Counted from the stretch's first letter, positions 8,828-17,328 are shown. The stretch is DNA of 64,000 nucleotides from an uncultured Prevotellaceae bacterium (GCA_900316445.1 ONCZ01000020.1:17438-81437); one strand, 5' to 3'. Program-made: numbers and translations. The notes: generated by a model not told the origin, from the sequence alone.

Positions 8828-9391
8828 TTAAAGGAAAAGCCAGTTTTGCAGCATTTTCTTGCCATCGGGGGTGAGGACACTTTCCGGATGGAATTGGATA
8901 CCGCGAACGTTGAGGGTCTTGTGACGCAGGGCCATCACCTGACCTTCGTCGCTGACGGCAGTGACTTCGAGGCAATCAGGGAAATTCTCATTCGACACCA
9001 CCCACGAGTGGTAACGGCCGATGGTGATATCTCTTGCAATGCCACTGAAAATAGGATCATCGCTCACGATATGACAAGGGGTGGCGACACCGTGAAAGAC
9101 ATCCGACAGATTCTCCAACTTGCCACCAAAGACCTCACCTATGGCCTGATGACCCAAGCAGACACCCAAGATGGGTTTCTTGCCGGCATAGGTACGGATG
9201 ACGTCGAGCAACAGGCCTGCCTCACTTGGGATGCCCGGGCCCGGCGAGAGGATAATCTTGCTATAGGGTTCGAGGTCTGCGAGTTCGAACTGGTCGTTAC
9301 GCACAACGGTGACCTCTGCGCCCAACTCCTTCACTAAATGACTCAGATTATACGTAAACGAGTCGTAATTATCGATGATGACTATTTTCAT
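8828..9391 (-). CDS. trpG: Anthranilate synthase glutamine amidotransferase component
   Basis: Supplies ammonia to TrpE; in many bacteria the same subunit also serves aminodeoxychorismate synthase. Class I amidotransferase of 187 residues with the oxyanion segment LSPGPGIPSEAG near residue 49, nucleophile Cys78 in GVCLGHQAIGEVFGG, and the His/Glu pair in IQFHPESVLT near residue 170. Overlaps the trpE stop by 4 bp, indicating translational coupling. Position inside the trp operon argues for trpG rather than a dedicated pabA. Confidence 0.96.
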   Translation of the reverse strand: MKIVIIDNYDSFTYNLSHLVKELGAEVTVVRNDQFELADLEPYSKIILSPGPGIPSEAGLLLDVIRTYAGKKPILGVCLGHQAIGEVFGGKLENLSDVFHGVATPCHIVSDDPIFSGIARDITIGRYHSWVVSNENFPDCLEVTAVSDEGQVMALRHKTLNVRGIQFHPESVLTPDGKKMLQNWLFL

Positions 9392-10815
9392 AATGTTGCT
9401 GCTTTTTCGATGGCCTTGCGCAGGGCACCGAGTTTGTTGTTCACTTCCTGTAATTCATACTCCACATCGCTCTTGGCCACGATGCCGCCACCAGCCTGGA
9501 ACCAGAGTTCGCCGTTGCGGGAGACGAACGTTCGGATGGTGATGGCCTGATTCAAAGAACCGTCGAGACCGATGATGCCAATGCAACCACCGTAGGCTCC
9601 ACGATTGTGCGGTTCGTATTCAGAGATCAGCTGCATAGCACGCACCTTGGGGGCGCCGCTCAAAGTTCCAGCAGGGAAGGTGTCGATAAACGCCTTGATG
9701 GGATCAGCGCCCTCATCGAGTTCGCCCGACACTCTCGACACCAGATGAATCACGTGGCTGTAATACTGCAGATCCTTATAGAAGTCCACCTTCACGTTGT
9801 GACAGTTACGGCTCAGATCATTTCGGGCGAGATCCACCAGCATCACGTGTTCGGCATTCTCCTTGGGATCATTGCGCAAGTATTCCGCTCCCCGACGGTC
9901 TGCCTCAGCATCACCCGTACGCTTGGTGGTACCAGCGATGGGGTCGATATAAGCCTTCTTGCCTTCGATACGGCAGTGGGTCTCTGGCGAAGAGCCGAAG
10001 ATACGGAAACCGCCAAAGTCGAAGTAGAAGAGATAAGGCGAGGGATTGATGCTGCGCAGGGCACGATAGAGTTTGAAGTCATCTCCCTCGTACTTCTGAA
10101 TAAAACGACGGCTGAGCACAATCTGGAACACATCGCCTCGCAGACAGTGCTGGATGCCTTTTCTGATATTCTCCCTGTGCTCATCGTCAGTCAGCGTGCT
10201 CCTGACATCACCCACGGGATGGAAGTCGTATGCCTGCACATTAGCCTTATTCATCGCCTTCTGAATGGCAGTGATATCTGAGTTCTCAGAATTGTCAGAG
10301 TACTCAGAGTTGTCGGAGTTCTCAGAAAGCGTGACGATCTTCAGCATATTGTTGTGATGGTCGAACTCAATCACCACCTTATATAATATATAGAGCACAT
10401 CGGGGGCATCATTCTTCGCCTGTGTCTCATCTTTCACTGGGATATCCTCGAAATATCTGACAGCGTTGAACGAGGTATAGCCGAAGAGTCCGCAGACGGC
10501 TGCATCCTCACCGCTGACCTCGATGCGGTCGATGAGTTCGTGGATGGCTTTATCAGAGCGATACTCCTTATTCACCTCGTGCTGGAAAATAGAGCCATCA
10601 GGATAACTGACAGTGGTAATCCCGTGTCCGATAGCCACGCTGGCGATGGGGTTCAGTCCGATAAAGCTTCGCGAGTTGTTCGCATCGTGGTAGTCTGAAC
10701 TCTCCATCAGCGCACTCTGCGGATAGAGATCTCTCAGTCGCATATAGACTCCCACCGGCGTATAGAGATCCGCCAATATCGTCTTGCTCTTTGTTTGGAA
10801 TCTGAATGTATTCAT
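9388..10815 (-). CDS. trpE: Anthranilate synthase component I
   Basis: Converts chorismate and ammonia to anthranilate; first committed step of the pathway and usual target of Trp feedback. The 475-residue chorismate-binding protein has an N-terminal regulatory half with the LMESSDYH segment near residue 37, and a catalytic half with FQIVLSRRF, SPETHCRIEGKKAYIDPIAGT, ENAEHVMLVDLARNDL and AGTLSGAPKVRAM. Odd point: residues about 162-180 (SENSDNSEYSDNSENSD) are a low-complexity insert encoded by a repeat array between the two halves. Overlaps trpG by 4 bp. Confidence 0.97.
   Translation of the reverse strand: MNTFRFQTKSKTILADLYTPVGVYMRLRDLYPQSALMESSDYHDANNSRSFIGLNPIASVAIGHGITTVSYPDGSIFQHEVNKEYRSDKAIHELIDRIEVSGEDAAVCGLFGYTSFNAVRYFEDIPVKDETQAKNDAPDVLYILYKVVIEFDHHNNMLKIVTLSENSDNSEYSDNSENSDITAIQKAMNKANVQAYDFHPVGDVRSTLTDDEHRENIRKGIQHCLRGDVFQIVLSRRFIQKYEGDDFKLYRALRSINPSPYLFYFDFGGFRIFGSSPETHCRIEGKKAYIDPIAGTTKRTGDAEADRRGAEYLRNDPKENAEHVMLVDLARNDLSRNCHNVKVDFYKDLQYYSHVIHLVSRVSGELDEGADPIKAFIDTFPAGTLSGAPKVRAMQLISEYEPHNRGAYGGCIGIIGLDGSLNQAITIRTFVSRNGELWFQAGGGIVAKSDVEYELQEVNNKLGALRKAIEKAATL
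10277..10330. repeat. In-frame degenerate array inside trpE (SEN family)
   Basis: Five to six copies of a 9-bp TCAGAGTTC-like unit. Because the unit is 9 bp the frame is kept, and the insert reads SENSDNSEYSDNSENSD. Same family as 968-1010 and 36350-36392. Confidence 0.85.
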
Positions 10816-10818
10816 AAA

Positions 10819-10846
10819 TAATTCGTGAAATTCGTGTAATTCGTTG
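10819..10846. repeat. Degenerate array between trpB and trpE
   Basis: Three copies of a 9-bp ATTCGTGAA-like unit fill the 32-bp gap. No inverted partner is visible nearby. Confidence 0.7.
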
Positions 10847-10847
10847 T

Positions 10848-12053
10848 TTAAAAATTCCCGTACTCTTTCGCCATTGCCTTGTTCTTCAGATACGTCTCGA
10901 CGTCCTTGTCACCGCGACCGCTGACGGTGAGCACCACCACATCGTCGGGCTTGAAGGTGAGTTTCGAGAGGGCAGCGATAGCGTGAGCACTCTCGATGGC
11001 AGGGATGATACCCTCCATACGGGTGAGTTCATATCCGGCGCGAATCGCCTCGTCATCGTTGATGGAGAGCACCTGCGTACGGCCCTGCTTCGCCATATTG
11101 CAGTGCATGGGACCTACGCCAGGATAGTCAAGTCCGGCAGAGATCGTAAAGGCCTCCTGAATCTGACCGTCCTCATCCTGCATCACCAACATCTTCGCAC
11201 CATGCAGGATTCCCGTCGTACCACGATGAATCGTCGCAGCGGTATAATCCGTATCCCAACCGTGTCCGCCTGCCTCAGCTAACACGATCTTTACCCGTTC
11301 GTCGTCCATATAGTGATAAATAGTGCCAGCGGCGTTCGATCCTCCGCCGATACAAGCAATCAAGTAATCAGGATAGTCACGGCCGACCTTCTCTTCCAAC
11401 TGCCATTTGATCTCCTCAGAGATAACGCTCTGCATGCGGGCTACGAGGTCTGGATAAGGATGGGGACCCATCGTAGAACCCACGATATAGAAGGTGTCGC
11501 TGGGATGACAGCACCAGTCGCGTATGGCCTCTGAACAGGCATCGCTCAGCGTCATATTACCAGTACGGACAGGATGCACCTCAGCACCCAGCATCTTCAT
11601 ACGCTCGACGTTCGTGTGCTGGCGTTCTACATCTGTGGCACCCATAAACACCTCGCACTTCATGTTCATCAGTGCACAGACCGTTGCCGTTGCCACACCG
11701 TGCTGGCCTGCTCCCGTCTCAGCGATGATTCTTGTCTTGCCCATCTTCTGAGCCAACAAAATCTGACCGATGGTGTTGTTGATCTTGTGGGCTCCCGTAT
11801 GGTTCAGGTCCTCACGCTTCAGATACAGCCGACAGCCGTACTGCTCACTCATCCGCTGCGCATAGTAGAGAGGTGAAGGCCGTCCCACGTAGTCCTTCAA
11901 CAGTGCATGATACTCTGCCTTGAACTCTGCACTCTCGATAATCGGCAGATAAGCCTCCTGCAGATCATGCACACACTTGTAGAGAATCTCCGGCACGTAA
12001 GCACCTCCGAACTCTCCATAGAATCCATTCTTGTCTACTTGATAATGTCCCAT
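10848..12053 (-). CDS. trpB: Tryptophan synthase beta chain
   Basis: PLP enzyme that joins indole and serine to give tryptophan. The 401-residue TrpB1-type protein has GEFGGAYVPEIL at residues 14-25, the PLP lysine Lys90 in HTGAHKINNT, AETGAGQHGVA near residue 113, and the PLP phosphate loop CIGGGSNAAGT near 235. The C-terminal LTVSGRGDKD is intact. It is the first structural gene of the operon, downstream of a leader peptide and hairpin, so it would be controlled with the whole pathway. Confidence 0.98.
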   Translation of the reverse strand: MGHYQVDKNGFYGEFGGAYVPEILYKCVHDLQEAYLPIIESAEFKAEYHALLKDYVGRPSPLYYAQRMSEQYGCRLYLKREDLNHTGAHKINNTIGQILLAQKMGKTRIIAETGAGQHGVATATVCALMNMKCEVFMGATDVERQHTNVERMKMLGAEVHPVRTGNMTLSDACSEAIRDWCCHPSDTFYIVGSTMGPHPYPDLVARMQSVISEEIKWQLEEKVGRDYPDYLIACIGGGSNAAGTIYHYMDDERVKIVLAEAGGHGWDTDYTAATIHRGTTGILHGAKMLVMQDEDGQIQEAFTISAGLDYPGVGPMHCNMAKQGRTQVLSINDDEAIRAGYELTRMEGIIPAIESAHAIAALSKLTFKPDDVVVLTVSGRGDKDVETYLKNKAMAKEYGNF

Positions 12054-12097
12054 ATTTATGTCTATTTAATCTGTGTAATCTGTGGCTTTAAACTTAA

Positions 12098-12125
12098 GAG
12101 GCCCGTCGTAAGAACGACAGGCCTC
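12098..12125 (-). terminator. Terminator-like hairpin of the trp leader (attenuator candidate)
   Basis: On the transcript strand an 11-bp stem GAGGCCTGTCG / CGACGGGCCTC with one G-U pair encloses a TTCTTA loop, followed by TTAAGTTT. It lies between the Trp-codon leader ORF and trpB. The U tract is interrupted, so it could be a weak terminator. Confidence 0.7.
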
Positions 12126-12167
12126 TCAGTATCTCTATTACAAACTTATAGGTACATGGCTATCTTC

Positions 12168-12224
12168 TCACGATCTTGCGAATCTTGAGCTGCGCCACCA
12201 CCAATAGTTTGCCATTTTTGTCAT
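12168..12224 (-). CDS. trpL: trp operon leader peptide with three consecutive Trp codons
   Basis: An 18-residue ORF, MTKMANYWWWRSSRFARS (a second ATG would give 15 residues). Three adjacent TGG codons at 12195-12203 are the classic sensor of charged tRNA-Trp in transcription attenuation. It starts about 24 nt after the predicted transcription start and ends about 43 nt before a strong hairpin, with trpB next. The order promoter, Trp-rich peptide, hairpin, trp operon is seen directly; the ribosome-stalling mechanism is inferred from the known enterobacterial paradigm. I could not identify a convincing antiterminator pairing by eye. Confidence 0.82.
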   Translation of the reverse strand: MTKMANYWWWRSSRFARS

Positions 12225-12254
12225 GTCTCGTTTCGTTTTATAACTTTCTGGCGG

Positions 12255-12286
12255 CAAAATTACACATTTCCTTTCATTCTGCCAAA
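12255..12286 (-). promoter_or_regulatory. trp operon promoter
   Basis: On the minus strand TTTG (plus 12283-12286), 20 bp, then TAATTTTG (plus 12255-12262): a very good match to the Bacteroidota TTTG-N19-21-TAnnTTTG promoter. Transcription should start near 12248. Confidence 0.8.
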
Positions 12287-12377
12287 TTTTATCGCAACTT
12301 TTTTACCTTTTTCTTTCAAATTACCGCTCTTCGCTGCAAAAATAAGCAGGCCGATGAAGTGTTTTTTGGTCTTTTCC

Positions 12378-12408
12378 TTGCATAATTGGAAATAAAGTCT
12401 TACCTTTG
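12378..12408 (+). promoter_or_regulatory. Promoter of the secreted GH43 gene
   Basis: TTG at 12378-12380, 20 bp, then TACCTTTG at 12401-12408. The predicted transcription start is downstream of 12406, which excludes the longer open frame and supports the ATG at 12448. Confidence 0.72.
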
Positions 12409-12447
12409 CGGCAAGAAAGATTATTAACGATTTATCAAGCTACGACA

Positions 12448-14244
12448 ATGAAAAAAATTCTGTTTCTAATGCTCTCGGCGCTGCTGCCGATATGCGTTTC
12501 AGCTGTTAATCTGACACGTGTCAGTGTGCATGACCCAAGTGTCGTGTGGGATCCCGCCTCACAGACCTACTACATCTTCGGTTCCCATCGTGATCATGCC
12601 AAGTCCACCGATTTGATGAACTGGACGAAGATCTCTGTACCCTGGGCTACGGCAACCAGCGGCAATGCCAATCCTAACATCGCCTTTACCACACCAGAGG
12701 TGACGAAGATTAAGAAAGGTGGCACGGAATACGACTTCACCTTTGATGCCATCAAGTGGTCTGCCCGTGGTGGCGCACAAGGTCAGACAAAGTACGATGT
12801 GACTGGCAACCAGTGGGCACCTGACGTTATATATAATAAGGTGATGAACAAGTGGTGCATGTACCTCAGCGTCAATGGCGATAACTGGTATTCCAGCATC
12901 ATCCTGCTGACGTCCGACAACATCGAGGGACCCTATCGTTATCAGGCTCCTGTGGTCATCAGTGGATTCCATGTTGGTGATGCCAAGGCATACAAAGATA
13001 CCGATTTGGAAATAGTGATAGGCACTCAGGATGCTCTTCCAGACCGTTATGCCAAGAAGGCAACATTAAACGAAAGAGGCAACTGGGGTGAATTCTGGCC
13101 CAACAATATCGACCCCTGCGTGTTCTACGACGAAGAAGGCAAACTGTGGATGTCATACGGTTCGTGGAGCGGCGGCATCTGGATGCTGGAGCTTGACGAG
13201 AACACTGGTCTCAGAGACTACGATGTCAATTACGAACTCACAGGCAGTGGCCAAAGCATCACCGTCGACCCCTATTTCGGCAAGAAGATCGCCGGCGGCT
13301 ACTATGTCTCTGGTGAGGCCTCTTATATCGAACACATCGGCGACTACTACTTCCTCTTTATGTCTTATGGCGGTCTGGCTGCTGGCGGTAATGCCAACGA
13401 CTACAATAACGGTGGCTACCAGATGCGCGTGTTCCGCTCAGACAAACCTGATGGCCCCTATAAGGATATGGATGGAAATGAGGCTGTCTATAACTCCTAC
13501 CAGCTGAACTTCGGACCCAATGCCAATACCAACCGAGGCATCAACATCTTCGGCGCTTACAAGGACTGGGGCAATCAGGCCAAGGGTAATAACGGCGAGC
13601 GTTCACAAGGCCACAATTCTATCATCGCCGCAGAGGACGGACGCACTTATTTGGTGTACCACACCCGTTTCCAGAATCGTCAAGAGACGCATGAGGTACG
13701 TGTCCATCAGGTATTCATGAGCAAGAACGGTTGGTTGGTGGCTGCTCCCTTCGAATATACAGGAGAGCAGGTGACCTCTGCCGACATCGCCACAACCCAG
13801 CAGATAGCCAACGACCAGATTCCTGGCGACTACAAGCTGCTTATCCACAAATACAAATTAGACCACACGAAGAAAGAAGCTGTCAGCCCTGTGGATATCC
13901 AGCTCAATGCCGACGGCACCATCAGCGGTAGCCAGACTGGCACTTGGAAGACTGAAGAAGGCACCTCATACGTCATCATCAAGCTTGGTTCTACTACCTA
14001 TTACGGCGTTTTCGTGGAACAGACGCTGGAGCCCACCGACGACAAGGCGGTTGCTTTCACAGCCGTTACTAAGAACGGCCAGACTATCTGGGGCTATCAG
14101 ACCACAGCTGCTACGGGCATCGAGCAAATCGTAAATCGTAAATCTGTAAATAGTAAATATTTCGATCTCCTGGGACGTCCTGTCACTGAGCCTCAGCGTA
14201 AGGGCATCTACATCCAAAATGGAAAGAAGGTCGTGATTAAGTAG
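12448..14244 (+). CDS. Secreted glycoside hydrolase family 43 protein
   Basis: A 598-residue exported GH43 enzyme, probably an arabinan endo-1,5-alpha-L-arabinosidase or relative. Signal peptide MKKILFLMLSALLPICVSA, then the blade-one aspartate in VHDPSVVWDP (Asp29). Further GH43 landmarks are NQWAPDVIYNK, NNIDPCVFYDEEGKLWMSYG and SGEASYIEHIGDYYFLF. After residue about 440 comes the beta-rich C-terminal domain common in GH43 arabinanases (GDYKLLIHKYKLDHT onward). It ends with a Prevotella-type tail, FDLLGRPV then KGIYIQNGKKVVIK, resembling type IX secretion sorting tails. The linker before the tail is encoded by a repeat array. It stands alone, away from a SusCD pair. Exact specificity is uncertain. 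Confidence 0.85.
   Translation: MKKILFLMLSALLPICVSAVNLTRVSVHDPSVVWDPASQTYYIFGSHRDHAKSTDLMNWTKISVPWATATSGNANPNIAFTTPEVTKIKKGGTEYDFTFDAIKWSARGGAQGQTKYDVTGNQWAPDVIYNKVMNKWCMYLSVNGDNWYSSIILLTSDNIEGPYRYQAPVVISGFHVGDAKAYKDTDLEIVIGTQDALPDRYAKKATLNERGNWGEFWPNNIDPCVFYDEEGKLWMSYGSWSGGIWMLELDENTGLRDYDVNYELTGSGQSITVDPYFGKKIAGGYYVSGEASYIEHIGDYYFLFMSYGGLAAGGNANDYNNGGYQMRVFRSDKPDGPYKDMDGNEAVYNSYQLNFGPNANTNRGINIFGAYKDWGNQAKGNNGERSQGHNSIIAAEDGRTYLVYHTRFQNRQETHEVRVHQVFMSKNGWLVAAPFEYTGEQVTSADIATTQQIANDQIPGDYKLLIHKYKLDHTKKEAVSPVDIQLNADGTISGSQTGTWKTEEGTSYVIIKLGSTTYYGVFVEQTLEPTDDKAVAFTAVTKNGQTIWGYQTTAATGIEQIVNRKSVNSKYFDLLGRPVTEPQRKGIYIQNGKKVVIK
14125..14163. repeat. In-frame degenerate array before the GH43 C-terminal tail
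   Basis: Four to five copies of a CGTAAATCTGTAAATAG-like 8-9 bp unit, translated IVNRKSVNSKY. It sits exactly between the last globular domain and the FDLLGRP tail. Same family as 6058-6091. Confidence 0.78.
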
Positions 14245-14249
14245 TCTCT

Positions 14250-15116
14250 TCAGACATTACCCAAATAGACATACCTCATCCCCTCCTCCTCTGCGATGCG
14301 CTTGGCAGACTGCAGAGTGTGGAGGGGTGTTGGTTGAATATCCTGCATCTTGTATCTTGGGAAGAACCGGCTGAAGTGCAATGGGGCTTCAGTAAGATGG
14401 TTGTCTGCGAGCCATCGGCACATCTGACGAATCATCTGCAAATCGTCATTGATGCCTGGGATAACAAGATTGGTGAGTTCTATCCACACACCGGCATCCC
14501 GCATGGCAAGGATCGTGTCAAGCACGGGTTGCAGACGCCCCCCGCTGACTTTCTTGTAGATATCATCGCTGAACGACTTAAGGTCGATATTGGCAGCATC
14601 GAGGTATGGCAGTAAGTCGGCCAGCGGCTCCTGACACACATAGCCTGCCGTGACGAGGATATTCCAAAGTCCTGCCTCATGCGCCAGACGGGCAGTATCG
14701 GTGATATATTCTAAATAGGTAAGAGGTTCTGTATAGGTATAGGCGATGCCTGGACAGTGGTGCTTCAGACAGAGCGAAACCACTTTCTCAGGAGAGAGGT
14801 CGTAATAGTCTGCCTGCTCTGGCGATGCCTGAGAGATGTCGTGGTTCTGACAGTTCAGACAGCGGAAATTACACCCTGTGCAGGCAATGGAGAGACAGGT
14901 GGTACCAGGATGGAAATGATAGAGCGGTTTCTTCTCCACAGGATCGACAGCCAAAGCACAAGGCTTACCATAGACCTCACTCACAAGTACGCCACCATAA
15001 TTCCGCCGACTACGACAGATACCCGTTTTACCCTCAGCGATGTGACAGTGATGCGGACAGAGCGTACACTCCACTCCCCCACCCTCTAACTTCCGATAAT
15101 ACCTACACTCTATCAT
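14250..15116 (-). CDS. amrS: AmmeMemoRadiSam system radical SAM enzyme
   Basis: A 288-residue radical SAM protein of the AmmeMemoRadiSam set. The [4Fe-4S]-binding CxxxCxxC is at Cys82/86/89 (CNFRCLNC), preceded by an N-terminal cysteine cluster ECTLCPHHC and GICRSRRN typical of the family (related to PflA-type activases). GIAYTYTEPL and the ANIDLKSF segment follow. The stop of the MEMO1-AMMECR1 fusion abuts its start codon, so the two are co-transcribed. The substrate of the system is not known to me; the family name reflects constant co-occurrence of the three domains. Confidence 0.92.
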   Translation of the reverse strand: MIECRYYRKLEGGGVECTLCPHHCHIAEGKTGICRSRRNYGGVLVSEVYGKPCALAVDPVEKKPLYHFHPGTTCLSIACTGCNFRCLNCQNHDISQASPEQADYYDLSPEKVVSLCLKHHCPGIAYTYTEPLTYLEYITDTARLAHEAGLWNILVTAGYVCQEPLADLLPYLDAANIDLKSFSDDIYKKVSGGRLQPVLDTILAMRDAGVWIELTNLVIPGINDDLQMIRQMCRWLADNHLTEAPLHFSRFFPRYKMQDIQPTPLHTLQSAKRIAEEEGMRYVYLGNV

Positions 15117-16634
15117 CTAAAATACTATCGCTTCGTATACATACAATTCTGCGTCCTTCCAGCCGTTCCAGCCAAGTCCCGCCTTGTCCTGAGAGCAATG
15201 TCCCACAAACTCCTCCTTCGTCCAGTTCACCTCATCGGCCACCTGTGGCAGGAACGTACCACTGCGATACCCCTTGCGGATGTAGATGCCGTGACGATGC
15301 AACTCAAACTCGTCGAGGCTCTGGATGCGTCGCATGGGAGTCAGCACGGAGATCTCGATGTCGATGTCATCCAGTTCCTCGCGGCTGACGGGCATAAACC
15401 TCGGATCCTCAAAGGCAGCGGCACGGGCCATCTCTGCCACGATCTCATACAGTGGCGTATCCTCGCCGAAGTGTCCGATGCAGCCACGAAGATGCCCATG
15501 CTTATGCAACGACACGAAGGCCCCGCACTTCTTGCTGAGCATCGGATAATCTTGCATCGGACTAACACTGACTGACACGGACTTGCCATCCAAAGAATCC
15601 TTAATGCTATTGAGAGCTATTTCTTTCAACTTCTTTTTATCATTGTCGGATAACACAAAGTCCGTGTTTGTCCGTGTTTGTCCGTTGCCACCAGTCCCGT
15701 TGCGCAGGATGGCAAACGAATGATAGCCCACCACACGGCTGTGGTCCGTATCACCAATGTCGCCAGAGTTCTGATACATCAGGTGCTTCACCTCATAGAT
15801 GCTATCGAGCATCAGCATCAGCGTGATGATGGCGAACTCCCCACAGGCACTCGTCGCCAGGTTACGTTTACCGCTTCGGGCGTTCTCCTCAATGGCCGCA
15901 ATAAACTGCCCCACGTCACCACTCTCAATCGCCTTCCCCGTCTTGCCATCCGCCTCATAGGCATCCTCATACGTCGGATAGTGCGAGAAGTCGCTGCTGA
16001 TCACAAAGAGGTTCTCGTCCGTGAAATACGGTTTGAGCGTTTCTGCCATCCTTGACAGTTTCTGGAAGTCATTTGTGGAGATAATAATCGGCACGATGGG
16101 TGGCACGTCGCCAAGTCTTCGTTGCAGGAAAGGCAGCTGCACCTCCAGGCAATGCTCCCTGTCGTGTGCCTCCGGCCTATAGAAGAACACTTTTTCTGAA
16201 TCCGTTAAATCCGTGCCATCCGTTGTCGTTAAAGCCATCCCCGTCTCACGGTCCACTTTCACGTTACCCAAGGGCGTAGCATAATAGTCTGCCTCTGTGT
16301 TCACCGAAGCCCCGTCAAGCCATTCGTGATGACTGGGGCCGAGCAGGAATATCCGCTTGTATGGCTGCTTCGGGTTGAGTGCCATATAGGCCGATGCCGC
16401 CACATTGCCCGAATAATAATACCCTGCGTGTGGCACGATGAGTGCTGCCACACGACGACTGTCCGCACTCCCTCTGTGGAGTGACAGGAAACTGTCCACC
16501 TCCTGACTAAGCCTCTGGGCATTGCCATCATAGAACCTGTTCGCCTGGGTGGCAGGCCTCACGACGGGTTCCCTTGTCTGTCCGTTACACGAATTCATCA
16601 TCAGTATAATTGCTAAAACGATACCTACAATCAT
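15117..16634 (-). CDS. MEMO1-AMMECR1 fusion protein (AmmeMemoRadiSam system)
   Basis: A 505-residue two-domain protein. N-terminal MEMO1-like domain (LSQEVDSFL, LIVPHAGYYYSGNVAASAY, LLGPSHHEW, EHCLEVQLPFLQ, ISSDFSHYP; about residues 30-310), related to class III dioxygenases. C-terminal AMMECR1 domain (LRGCIGHFG, DIEISVLTPMRRI; about 330-505). The N-terminus MIVGIVLAIILMMNSCNGQ looks like a lipoprotein signal with the lipid cysteine at position 16, so it may be membrane-anchored, which is unusual for this pair. Two stretches are repeat-encoded: TTDGTDLTDSEK (about 135-146) and both sides of the domain junction (about 315-359). Adjacent to the radical SAM partner. Confidence 0.9.
   Translation of the reverse strand: MIVGIVLAIILMMNSCNGQTREPVVRPATQANRFYDGNAQRLSQEVDSFLSLHRGSADSRRVAALIVPHAGYYYSGNVAASAYMALNPKQPYKRIFLLGPSHHEWLDGASVNTEADYYATPLGNVKVDRETGMALTTTDGTDLTDSEKVFFYRPEAHDREHCLEVQLPFLQRRLGDVPPIVPIIISTNDFQKLSRMAETLKPYFTDENLFVISSDFSHYPTYEDAYEADGKTGKAIESGDVGQFIAAIEENARSGKRNLATSACGEFAIITLMLMLDSIYEVKHLMYQNSGDIGDTDHSRVVGYHSFAILRNGTGGNGQTRTNTDFVLSDNDKKKLKEIALNSIKDSLDGKSVSVSVSPMQDYPMLSKKCGAFVSLHKHGHLRGCIGHFGEDTPLYEIVAEMARAAAFEDPRFMPVSREELDDIDIEISVLTPMRRIQSLDEFELHRHGIYIRKGYRSGTFLPQVADEVNWTKEEFVGHCSQDKAGLGWNGWKDAELYVYEAIVF
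15558..15689. repeat. Inverted degenerate arms at the MEMO1/AMMECR1 junction
   Basis: Arm 15558-15587 (CGGACTAACACTGACTGACA...) and arm 15657-15689 (three copies of GTCCGTGTTT) are inverted, about 23 of 28 positions matching, around a 69-bp spacer that encodes the first helix of the AMMECR1 domain. Both arms are translated in frame. Confidence 0.8.
16196..16228. repeat. In-frame degenerate array in the MEMO1 domain
   Basis: Three copies of an ATCCGTTAA/ATCCGTGCC-like 9-bp unit, translated TTDGTDLTDSE. Same family as the chromate-gene arms at 4461-4557. Confidence 0.75.
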
Positions 16635-16643
16635 AACGCGCTG

Positions 16644-17144
16644 CTACCTTATCCTCTTCCCGAATATTTCGCACACTAAGAAACGCTCCCCGTTGTCCTT
16701 CATCCTCACGTTCTCCCAATGGAAGCTGTCTGCTGTGATGTCGGAGAAAATCCAGAAGGCATTTTCCTCAGACAGCACTTTGCCAACGAGTTTGTCGCCC
16801 TGCTTGGTGAAGCAGAGCCTTTTCATCGCGTGGTCGCAGGTATAAACAACGTCGTAACACCGCTCAACCTTGTTGAACATCCTGAACGACGAGCCATATT
16901 CACCATCGGGTTGCGGGTCAGTCTCCTTCGTTGCCCTCGACGGGAAGATGAATATGTCCTGTACGCCTGTGCCCTCCAGAATCCTTCGGAAGAGCCATTC
17001 TCCCTTGACGTGGCGACTGCGGCCCTCTTCGGGCTCATCGTAATAGTCGCAGTCCCAGTCTCCAATAAGCGGTGCAAACCAGTCGTATTCGTCAGGTATC
17101 CTGTCGGTTTTTCCGCTTAATAATGCATCAACGAAGCTATCCAT
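16644..17144 (-). CDS. Small conserved protein, possibly DUF1579-like
   Basis: A 166-residue protein without signal peptide or membrane segment. The sequence is rich in beta-prone segments and aromatics: WFAPLIGDWDCDYYDEPEEG near residue 23, GEWLFRRILEGTGVQDIFIF near 48, then VVYTCDHAMKRLCFTK and SFHWENVRMKDNGERFLVCE. This resembles the lipocalin-like DUF1579 group of proteins seen next to regulators in many bacteria, but I cannot confirm it by eye. It ends 10 bp before the MEMO1-AMMECR1 start on the same strand, so it is probably first in that operon. A CAAAGATA (inverse TATCTTTG) at 17182-17189 is a suitable promoter. Confidence 0.7.
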   Translation of the reverse strand: MDSFVDALLSGKTDRIPDEYDWFAPLIGDWDCDYYDEPEEGRSRHVKGEWLFRRILEGTGVQDIFIFPSRATKETDPQPDGEYGSSFRMFNKVERCYDVVYTCDHAMKRLCFTKQGDKLVGKVLSEENAFWIFSDITADSFHWENVRMKDNGERFLVCEIFGKRIR

Positions 17145-17181
17145 AATTCATTCTGTAATGCTAACAACTTATAGTTTGTTG

Positions 17182-17189
17182 CAAAGATA
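17182..17189 (-). promoter_or_regulatory. Promoter -7 element of the 16644-17144 operon
   Basis: TATCTTTG on the minus strand, 38 bp before the start codon; consensus TAnnTTTG. Confidence 0.6.
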
Positions 17190-17328
17190 ATACTTTCATC
17201 TGATATCTGGATATATCTTCGTACTTTTGTACAACTTTTGAGAATTATTAAGGTTAAGTAAACGATTGTAACTTCGAACTTGACCGCAAAAGGAATACGA
17301 GCAGGGTATCAACGAGTTTGACAACGGC

